Source: Bacteroidota bacterium (lineage in GTDB: Bacteria > Bacteroidota > Bacteroidia > Bacteroidales > UBA1715). Taken from it: a stretch of DNA of 5,459 bases. Positions 1-5,459 of this stretch are shown here, piece after piece (within the stretch, counting starts at the first letter, position 1; each line of letters begins with the position of its first letter). The stretch covers positions 1 through 5,459 of the forward strand of contig JAJUFK010000171.1 in the NCBI GenBank assembly GCA_029266015.1, in the 5' to 3' direction. The translations under genes and the position numbers were made by a program. Below the pieces are notes generated by a model. That model made no database searches and was not told where the DNA came from. It saw only the letters and a list, made by a program, of their open reading frames with translations.

Positions 1-2
1 GC

Positions 3-44
3 TTACCATATAAAAATATTGATTTACTTATGGCAGCATTTTAA
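3..44 (+). CDS. Possible C-terminal tail of an upstream gene
   Basis: This frame is open from the window edge and ends in TAA at 42-44. It reads LPYKNIDLLMAAF before the stop. The stop lies 3 nt before the ATG of the YjbQ gene, a spacing typical of genes in one operon. Thirteen codons are too few to name a family, and in AT-rich DNA a short open frame can arise by chance. The +1 frame is also open here, but it runs on through the YjbQ gene out of register, so it is the less likely reading. Confidence 0.3.
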   Translation, partial: LPYKNIDLLMAAF

Positions 45-47
45 CAT

Positions 48-467
48 ATGTGGATTCAAAAAAAAATACAACTTACAGCTCGTTCTCGAGGTTTTCATCT
101 TATTACACATTCAATTCTTGACCAACTACCCGAAATTCAAACCATTTCAGTTGGTATTCTTCACTTATTTATTCAGCATTCTTCGGCTTCATTAACTATT
201 AATGAAAATGCCGACCCCGATGTAAGAACTGATTTTGAAACTTTTTTTAATACAATAATTCCCGACACGAATAGATATTTTATTCATACACACGAAGGGG
301 CTGACGACATGCCTGCTCATATAAAAGCAAGTGTTTTAGGGTGTTCTGTAAGTATTCCTATTACACAAGGAAAGTTAGCTTTAGGTACTTGGCAAGGTAT
401 ATATTTATGTGAACATAGAAACTATGGAGGCTCTAGAAAAATAGTGGCAACAATATGGGGAGAATAA
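48..467 (+). CDS. yjbQ: YjbQ / UPF0047 family protein (secondary thiamine-phosphate synthase type)
   Basis: This is a complete 139-residue protein, close to the roughly 138 residues usual for the family. It can be matched along its whole length to E. coli YjbQ from memory. The start MWIQKK corresponds to MWYQKT, which supports the ATG at 48. Conserved blocks are SRGFHLIT (13-20), QHSSASLTINEN (43-54, with H44), EGADDMPAHIK (83-93, with D86, D87 and H91), GTWQGIYLCEHR (113-124, with E122, H123 and R124) and the end GGSRKIVAT. The family is a small soluble cytoplasmic fold. E. coli YjbQ has been linked to weak thiamine-phosphate synthase activity by complementation, but the physiological role is not settled, so the product name is provisional. 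No signal peptide or membrane segment is seen. The gene may follow an upstream gene ending at 44. It converges on murF-alr, with only 7 nt between the stop codons. Confidence 0.93.
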   Translation: MWIQKKIQLTARSRGFHLITHSILDQLPEIQTISVGILHLFIQHSSASLTINENADPDVRTDFETFFNTIIPDTNRYFIHTHEGADDMPAHIKASVLGCSVSIPITQGKLALGTWQGIYLCEHRNYGGSRKIVATIWGE

Positions 468-471
468 CACC

Positions 472-490
472 GTATTATTCATAATAATAC
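472..490. terminator. Weak AT-rich hairpin at the convergent gene junction
   Basis: GTATTATT (472-479) and AATAATAC (483-490) form a perfect 8-bp inverted repeat around the 3-nt loop CAT. It begins just after the YjbQ stop and overlaps the murF-alr stop codon. On the + strand it is followed by AATCTTTT, a short T run that could help termination of yjbQ. On the - strand no T run follows. The stem has one GC pair and a tight loop, so it is a poor intrinsic terminator. The placement between convergent genes is the main support. Confidence 0.25.
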
Positions 491-2928
491 AATCTTTTGA
501 CTCTTCGCGAAATTGATGTAATAATTTCATACGGTATTGTACCTAATCGCTGTGCCATAAGAGTTATTGGTAATCGAGGTCCAAACAATACAACCTCATC
601 TCCTATTTCAACATCTACATCGGTAATATCAATCATAGTTGCATCCATACATATATTACCAATTATAGGCACTTCAATATTGTTTACCAACACTGTTCCA
701 ACACCATTACTCAATCTTCTATTCAATCCATCGGCATATCCTATAGGCAACACTCCAATTTTTGATTGTCGAGAAATTGTTCCTTTTCTACTATACCCTA
801 CAGTAGTGCCGGAAGGCATACTTCTAATTTCAGAAATAAAAGTTTTAAGCGTACTTATATGCATACAATTGTGCTCATGCTGTGCACTTATACCATACAA
901 CCCTATACCTAAACGAACCATATCAAACTGATATTTACTAAACCGTTCAATTCCTGCCGAATTCAGTATATGCCTCATAATTGGATAAGAAAACTGCGAA
1001 CAAATAAGAGAACTGGAGCGAACAAACGTAGCTATTTGCTGTTCAGTAAAAGCATCAAACTGAGGGTCATCGGTTCCTACCAAATGAGAAAAAACCGAAA
1101 TTATGGTACCATTAGGAATTGCTTGCATTCGTTCAATCAAAGAAAAAATTTCATCGGGTGAAAAACCATATCGTGCCATTCCGGTATCAATTTTAATATG
1201 ATATGGAAATATTCTATCTGAATGCGCCAAACAATATTCGGCAAATTCTTCTAAAACTGTACTATTATGAATACTTGGTTCAAGACCATGTTCAAAAATT
1301 TGCTGCATCATTCCGGTTTCGGGATTCATAACTACAATAGGTAGAGTAATCCCTGCATTTCGCAACTCTATTCCCTCATCGGCAAAGGCAACTGCTAAAT
1401 AATCCACTTTGTGATTTTGCAATATGTTGGCAATTTCATAACTCCCACTACCATACGAAAACGCTTTTACCATTACCATTACTTTAGTTGAGCCATATAA
1501 ATAGGTTCTAAAATATTGCAAATTATGAATTATGGCATTCAAATTAATTTCAAGAACAGTTTGATGTGTTTGAAATTCTAATTTTTTTGCAATTTTTTCG
1601 AATTCAAACTCGCGAGCACCTTTTAATAAAATAGCTTCATTGTTAAATACAAGTGTAGTATATGCGTCTAAAAATTCAGCTGTTGAATTAAAAAATATTC
1701 CTTTCTGAATCTTTGGTTTTAAATATATTTGCACATCTTTACCTATACCTATACATTTTGAAATACCATATGTTACTATTAGTGATGAAATGTGTGAATA
1801 CAATTCTTGTTTATCTGCAGTTATTTGCATTAAATCCGATAAAATAAGTGTTTTTTGTGGGTGTTGATTTTGTTGCGACAAAAACTGTAGAGCAACAGTA
1901 AGACTTTGTAAATCTGAATTATAACTATCATTAATAATGGTACAATTATGTTTTCCACTTTTTTGTTCAAGACGCATTGCAACTTGTGGAATATCACTAA
2001 AATACTGTATATATTGTGTTTCAATACCTAAAACTAAAGCTGTAATACAGCAATGAACTGCATTTTCTATACTTGCCCTATCATGATACGGTATTTCAAA
2101 CGAATACACAGTAGAATAATAATTTACAGAAATATATGTTGCATGTTTTTGTGTAGAATACTGTACAAAAATAGAACTTGACGTATCAATAAATGACCAT
2201 GCATATAATTTCGTATTGGGTAGCAGCATCTGAGCATGTTTATCTATCAATTCATAATCTTTACAATAAATTAATTGAGAGACATGAGTAAACAATTTCA
2301 TTTTTTCAGTCACTTTGTGCTCAATATCAATAAAATGTTCTTGATGTGCATCACCAATATTTGTAAAAATACCAATAGTAGGTTGAAGCATTGCTGCTAA
2401 TTTTTGCATTTCATAAGGTTGCGATATACCTGCTTCAAAAATACCAAGTGTATAATTTGAATTAAGCAATAATAAAGACAATGGAACACCTATTTGCGAA
2501 TTGTAGCTGCGAGGACTTCTAACTACCGACATTGAATGCCGACATAGATAATACAACCATTCTTTCACAATTGTTTTACCATTACTTCCGGTAATACCAA
2601 CTATAGGAATTGAAAATTGCAACCGATAGTGTTTCATTAATAATTGAAATGCATCTACTACATTATGAGAAATAATATATTGTGCATCATCATATTCAGG
2701 ATACGATTCTCCGTTTTGTACCCAAAAATTTCGAATTCCTTTCTCATACAGTTTTTGTATAAAAGAATGGCCATTGAATTTTTTCCCCGGAATAGCAATA
2801 AACATAGAACCTAAATTGCTATGCGTTTCACGACTATCAATATAAATTGAAGTAATAATACTTTGTAAATTGCCTTTACAAAAACTGTTAGTAATGTGAG
2901 CTATATCAGAAAGTGAATAGGCAAACAT
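475..2928 (-). CDS. murF-alr: Bifunctional UDP-MurNAc-tripeptide:D-Ala-D-Ala ligase / alanine racemase (MurF-Alr fusion)
   Basis: This 817-residue cytoplasmic protein combines two steps of peptidoglycan precursor synthesis. The Alr half interconverts L- and D-alanine, and the MurF half uses ATP to add D-Ala-D-Ala to the UDP-MurNAc-tripeptide. MurF (about 1-455) shows DSR (31-33), IPGKKFNGHSFI (46-57), the ATP loop TGSNGKT (113-119), EAGIS (165-169), NIGDAHQEHF (190-199), NDSYNSD (333-339) and LLKGARxFxFE (434-444). Alr (about 457-817) shows the PLP lysine K488 in VKAFSYGSG, HIKIDTGMAR (577-586, with K579 and R586), RLGIGLYG (672-679), the catalytic tyrosine Y712 in GYSRKG, LPIGYADG (727-734) and NICMD (758-762). 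All main catalytic residues of both halves are present, and no frameshift is seen. This fusion is characteristic of Bacteroidota, and the length is normal for it. The ATG at 2928 gives the expected MurF N-terminus. The gene lies 18 nt after the phosphatase gene and is probably co-transcribed with it. Ddl, which joins the two D-Ala, is not in the window. Confidence 0.97.
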   Translation of the reverse strand: MFAYSLSDIAHITNSFCKGNLQSIITSIYIDSRETHSNLGSMFIAIPGKKFNGHSFIQKLYEKGIRNFWVQNGESYPEYDDAQYIISHNVVDAFQLLMKHYRLQFSIPIVGITGSNGKTIVKEWLYYLCRHSMSVVRSPRSYNSQIGVPLSLLLLNSNYTLGIFEAGISQPYEMQKLAAMLQPTIGIFTNIGDAHQEHFIDIEHKVTEKMKLFTHVSQLIYCKDYELIDKHAQMLLPNTKLYAWSFIDTSSSIFVQYSTQKHATYISVNYYSTVYSFEIPYHDRASIENAVHCCITALVLGIETQYIQYFSDIPQVAMRLEQKSGKHNCTIINDSYNSDLQSLTVALQFLSQQNQHPQKTLILSDLMQITADKQELYSHISSLIVTYGISKCIGIGKDVQIYLKPKIQKGIFFNSTAEFLDAYTTLVFNNEAILLKGAREFEFEKIAKKLEFQTHQTVLEINLNAIIHNLQYFRTYLYGSTKVMVMVKAFSYGSGSYEIANILQNHKVDYLAVAFADEGIELRNAGITLPIVVMNPETGMMQQIFEHGLEPSIHNSTVLEEFAEYCLAHSDRIFPYHIKIDTGMARYGFSPDEIFSLIERMQAIPNGTIISVFSHLVGTDDPQFDAFTEQQIATFVRSSSLICSQFSYPIMRHILNSAGIERFSKYQFDMVRLGIGLYGISAQHEHNCMHISTLKTFISEIRSMPSGTTVGYSRKGTISRQSKIGVLPIGYADGLNRRLSNGVGTVLVNNIEVPIIGNICMDATMIDITDVDVEIGDEVVLFGPRLPITLMAQRLGTIPYEIITSISRRVKRLYYYE

Positions 2929-2935
2929 ATAGGTG

Positions 2936-2939
2936 CCTT
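2936..2939 (-). promoter_or_regulatory. Possible Shine-Dalgarno element before murF-alr
   Basis: Read on the - strand, the intergenic gap contains TAAGGCACCTAT before the ATG. AAGG lies 7 nt upstream of the start codon, and TAAGG matches the 5' half of the full TAAGGAGG consensus. Bacteroidota generally depend little on such sites, and four or five matching bases can occur by chance. It does agree with the chosen start at 2928. Confidence 0.3.
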
Positions 2940-2946
2940 ATATTAT

Positions 2947-5325
2947 TTAATGTACAGTAAAACCAATAACTAAAATATCATCAACTTGTTCGGTATTTCC
3001 TTGCTTAATCCATGCTACAAGTTCTTTATCAAGAATTTCTCTTTGTTTTTCCATAGATTCGGCATTTATGTTGACCAATAATTGTTTTAATCGTTTTACC
3101 ATAAATTTTTTATTTTTTTCGCCGCCGAATTGATCTTGATATCCATCAGAAAACACATAAACACTATCGTTAGGTATTAATTGAAATCTAACACTTTCAA
3201 ATGATTTTTGTTCAGAATATATACCTATAGGCATTTTATCACCCGTAATCTGAATTACTTGAAATATTTCATTTGTTTTTTCATTTTCAAATTCTTGTAC
3301 TTTTATCCTTTCATTTTCTTCAACAGCACAAGCATGTTGTATGTTTCGTATTATTATAAGTGGATTGTTTGCGCCTGCAAAATCAATTACATTATCTTCT
3401 TCATTATACATAAACAAGGCTAAATCCATTCCGTCTTTTTGTTCTCCCGACTTACCTGTTTGTCGTAATGAAACTATAACATTTTCGCGAAGTTTATTCA
3501 ATATTTCACTTGCTGTTAGAGTATCATCTGATGTTCCTATTATTTCATTTAAAAAAGCTGTCCCTAACATACTCATGAAAGCTCCGGGAACTCCATGACC
3601 TGTACAATCGGCAGCAACAACAATTTTCTTCTTTCCTTTTTTACCAAGCCAATAAAAATCACCACTTACTATATCTCGTGGTTTGAATAATACAAATAAA
3701 TTTTCGTGGAATAATTCTTCAATCGTATCATTTTGAGGCAATATAGCCTCTTGTATTCTACAAGCATAATGAATACTATCTAATATATTATGTTGCTGTT
3801 CTTCAATAATATTTTTTTGCGACAAAACTTGATTTCTCTGTACCTCTATCTCTTCTTTTTGTTGCAAAATTTCTTCATTTCTACTCACTAACAAAGCGTT
3901 TGCTTTGCGTTTTTGCATAAATGAATAAAATACAAGAATAAGTAACCCTCCAATAAATATTAAACCTACTATAATAAAATACAATCGTTTTTGCATCTCA
4001 TCATTTTTTTCCTGCATTAGAATTTGACGTTCTTTTGCAGCTGCAATTTCTTGGTCTTTTAATTCAGAACCATAACGCATAGTAAGCTGATTAATAGCTT
4101 TTTGCGATTCTTGCTCTCGAATTGTATCTGCTAAACCAATAAATTTATTTAGATACATAACCGCTTGCTTATATTCTCCAAGTGAATCAGCATTAATAGC
4201 CATATCTTTGTACCACATAAGCTCTTTTTCACGTAAATTAGCTGCTTTTATACGCGGGAAAGCCTTCAAAAAATACTTTTTTGCTTCTTTATAATTTCCC
4301 TGCCCCTGATACATTAATCCATATCCATGTTCAATATTTGCAATATCAATAATTGCATTATATGTAATAGCTTCATTATATGCTATATCAAAATATTCCT
4401 TTGCTTTTTTATAATTTTTAACAGAATTGTAAGCTGTACCTAAATTTGTATAGGCTTGAATTATTTTTATAGGATTTTGTAGTTTTTTGAATAATGTAAG
4501 AGCTTTATTATAATAAAAAAACATAGAATCAACATTAGAGTGTGGTTTTGGACTTTTATTTCTGGTATAATCTTGAAAAAAAGAACCAAGATTCAAACAA
4601 GTATTTGCAATTTCTAAGGTATTACCTATTTTTTCTTGTAAATACAGATTTTTCTTATAATATTCTAAAGCAAAATCAAATTTTTCTAGATTCATATAAA
4701 TATTTGCAATACTATTAAAGCACATACCTATACCGGCATCATAGCCTGCTTTTTCAAAAAATTTACTGGCAGTTAAATAGTACTCCAAAGCCTCTTCATA
4801 TCTACTTATATGATATAAAAAATGACCTGCATTTAAATATGCTATACCGGTTCCTCTGTCATAATTTGCTTTTTTACCTACCTCTATTGCTTCTTTTGCT
4901 ATGGCAAGACCTTCAATATTCTGACCTCTTTGCTGATAAATTTGACACAAATTAGTAAGCGTTTTATTCAATCCTATTAAATCATTTGAATGTTTTCTAA
5001 ATTCTTTTGCTTTCATAAAAACAGCATATGCTGTATCAATTTTATTTAATTGAAAAAATAATTTTCCAATTCCATGATATGCTTCGCCTTGCCATTTTGG
5101 CAATTTATTGTCTGATGCAATTGCAAATGCACGATTATAGTAAAAAAATGTTGAATCAACTTTACCGGATTTAAAAGCAGCTTCTGCTTGAGCTATTTTT
5201 TTTTCTATTGATGTTACAATTTGTGCTGTAAGTATAGAATCTTGATTTTGAGAATACCCAAATATAGCAATACTATTGAATACTATAAGTAAAAAAATAT
5301 TTCTTTTAAAATTGAGCATCTTCAT
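2947..5325 (-). CDS. Membrane-anchored TPR protein with C-terminal SpoIIE/PP2C serine phosphatase domain
   Basis: This is a 792-residue signalling phosphatase. In order it has: a signal peptide (1 to about 25; K2, K7 and R8, then a hydrophobic stretch 10-22, with likely cleavage near GYS/Q); about nine TPRs (42-401), most with a 40-residue period and the sixth carrying an insertion of about 8 residues; a coiled coil (about 402-447); one membrane helix (448-468); a second coiled coil (about 470-512); and a SpoIIE-type PP2C domain (about 520-792). Phosphatase motifs are KPRDIVSGDFYW (548-559), DCTGHGVPGAFMSMLG (573-588), DGMDLAL (631-637), FAGANNPL (649-656), KMPIG (697-701), FSDGYQDQFGG (725-735) and QVDDILVIG (780-788). 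The expected metal-binding aspartates D556, D573, D727 and D782/D783 are all present, so it should be active. The predicted topology puts the TPRs in the periplasm and the phosphatase in the cytoplasm. Relatives dephosphorylate Ser/Thr on STAS-type anti-sigma antagonists. The substrate here is unknown, and no STAS or kinase gene is in the window. M3 is an alternative start. The gene has its own promoter upstream. Confidence 0.93.
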   Translation of the reverse strand: MKMLNFKRNIFLLIVFNSIAIFGYSQNQDSILTAQIVTSIEKKIAQAEAAFKSGKVDSTFFYYNRAFAIASDNKLPKWQGEAYHGIGKLFFQLNKIDTAYAVFMKAKEFRKHSNDLIGLNKTLTNLCQIYQQRGQNIEGLAIAKEAIEVGKKANYDRGTGIAYLNAGHFLYHISRYEEALEYYLTASKFFEKAGYDAGIGMCFNSIANIYMNLEKFDFALEYYKKNLYLQEKIGNTLEIANTCLNLGSFFQDYTRNKSPKPHSNVDSMFFYYNKALTLFKKLQNPIKIIQAYTNLGTAYNSVKNYKKAKEYFDIAYNEAITYNAIIDIANIEHGYGLMYQGQGNYKEAKKYFLKAFPRIKAANLREKELMWYKDMAINADSLGEYKQAVMYLNKFIGLADTIREQESQKAINQLTMRYGSELKDQEIAAAKERQILMQEKNDEMQKRLYFIIVGLIFIGGLLILVFYSFMQKRKANALLVSRNEEILQQKEEIEVQRNQVLSQKNIIEEQQHNILDSIHYACRIQEAILPQNDTIEELFHENLFVLFKPRDIVSGDFYWLGKKGKKKIVVAADCTGHGVPGAFMSMLGTAFLNEIIGTSDDTLTASEILNKLRENVIVSLRQTGKSGEQKDGMDLALFMYNEEDNVIDFAGANNPLIIIRNIQHACAVEENERIKVQEFENEKTNEIFQVIQITGDKMPIGIYSEQKSFESVRFQLIPNDSVYVFSDGYQDQFGGEKNKKFMVKRLKQLLVNINAESMEKQREILDKELVAWIKQGNTEQVDDILVIGFTVH

Positions 5326-5344
5326 AAACCAAATAAACTTTATA

Positions 5345-5374
5345 CAAAGATAAAATTTTTGTTACAATAACAAA
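5345..5374 (-). promoter_or_regulatory. Bacteroidota-type promoter (-33/-7) of the TPR-phosphatase gene
   Basis: On the - strand, TTTG (5374-5371) is followed after 18 nt by TATCTTTG (5352-5345). The second element is an exact match to the -7 consensus TAnnTTTG, and the spacing fits the known -33/-7 arrangement of the Bacteroidota primary sigma factor. Transcription would start near 5338-5340, leaving a leader of only about 13-15 nt before the ATG at 5325. The leader is AT-rich with no Shine-Dalgarno site, which is usual for this phylum. The promoter probably serves murF-alr as well. Confidence 0.65.
5358..5374. repeat. 7+7 bp inverted repeat over the -33 box (candidate operator)
   Basis: TTTGTTA (5358-5364) and TAACAAA (5368-5374) are perfect inverted copies separated by CAA. 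The right arm contains the -33 element of the minus-strand promoter, and the left arm lies in its spacer. A dimeric regulator bound here would block polymerase. The repeat lies upstream of the predicted transcription start, so an RNA hairpin is unlikely. Sequences this AT-rich often contain such repeats by chance, and I do not recognise it as the site of a named regulator. Confidence 0.3.
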
Positions 5375-5424
5375 CGAAAAAAAACACTATTGACAATTTT
5401 TACAAAAAACACCCTATACTGTTT

Positions 5425-5432
5425 TATGTTTG
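5425..5432 (+). promoter_or_regulatory. Possible -7 box for a divergent gene at the right edge
   Basis: TATGTTTG on the + strand matches TAnnTTTG exactly. An ATG at 5447-5449 follows at a distance similar to that in the minus-strand gene, and it opens a frame (MLLK) running off the window. No TTG or TTTG lies at the right distance upstream, and only four codons are visible. This is therefore only a hint that a gene is transcribed divergently from the phosphatase gene. Confidence 0.2.
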
Positions 5433-5459
5433 TTTTTCAGTGAGTTATGTTATTAAAAA

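Noticed and set aside
497..931. A 144-codon open frame on the + strand opposite the racemase part of murF-alr
   Set aside because: It lies fully antisense to a conserved enzyme whose motifs continue through the same bases. Its translation resembles no family I know.
1830..2024. A 64-codon minus-strand frame inside murF-alr
   Set aside because: It overlaps the MurF coding frame, which is intact here and includes the NDSYNSD motif. It is a shadow frame.
2922..2929. TATGTTTG on the - strand, an exact TAnnTTTG match at the murF-alr start
   Set aside because: It includes the ATG itself, so transcription would begin inside the gene. There is also no TTG or TTTG at the right distance upstream.
3208..3598. 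Two overlapping + strand open frames opposite the phosphatase domain
   Set aside because: They are antisense to the conserved PP2C motifs. Their composition (runs of F, Y and I) is what reversed AT-rich coding DNA gives.
2947..5325. Whether the TPR/coiled-coil protein could be a histidine kinase, which often has the same front half in Bacteroidota
   Set aside because: The C-terminal domain has the SpoIIE/PP2C motifs (GDFYW, DCTGHG, FSDG, VDD) and no H-box or HATPase N, G1 or G2 motifs.
5390..5420. TTGACA followed by TATACT on the + strand, like an E. coli sigma-70 promoter
   Set aside because: The spacer is 19 nt, and the Bacteroidota primary sigma factor uses a different consensus. The match is likely chance in AT-rich DNA.

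Overview
The window comes from an AT-rich bacterial genome, most likely a member of the Bacteroidota. Three things point there. MurF and alanine racemase are fused in one polypeptide with the Bacteroidota motif variants (KAFSYGSG, NDSYNSD). A TPR/transmembrane/SpoIIE-phosphatase protein carries the DQFGG and QVDD signatures common in that phylum. The only convincing promoter matches the Bacteroidota -33/-7 pattern (TTTG, 18-nt spacer, TAnnTTTG). The order or genus cannot be fixed from this sequence.

Layout from left to right: (1) positions 3-44 may be the last codons of an upstream + strand gene. (2) 48-467 (+) encodes a complete YjbQ/UPF0047 protein very like E. coli YjbQ. (3) Its stop faces the stop of the next gene with 7 bases between them, and a small AT-rich hairpin sits at the junction. 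(4) 475-2928 (-) encodes the MurF-Alr fusion, which makes D-alanine and attaches D-Ala-D-Ala to the peptidoglycan precursor. (5) 2947-5325 (-) encodes a 792-residue protein with a predicted signal peptide, about nine TPRs, one membrane helix, coiled coils and a complete SpoIIE-type PP2C phosphatase domain. (6) 5326-5459 is non-coding. It holds the promoter of the phosphatase gene, a 7+7 bp inverted repeat over its -33 box, and a weak sign of a divergent + strand gene starting near the right edge.

The two minus-strand genes are 18 nt apart in the order phosphatase then murF-alr. No separate promoter was found for murF-alr, so they are probably co-transcribed. This would place an envelope-facing signalling phosphatase in one transcription unit with an essential cell-wall enzyme. 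That is the most interesting inference here, but it rests on adjacency alone. Each of the three genes belongs to a known family and looks intact. I saw no mobile element, CRISPR array, tRNA, rRNA or clearly new system.
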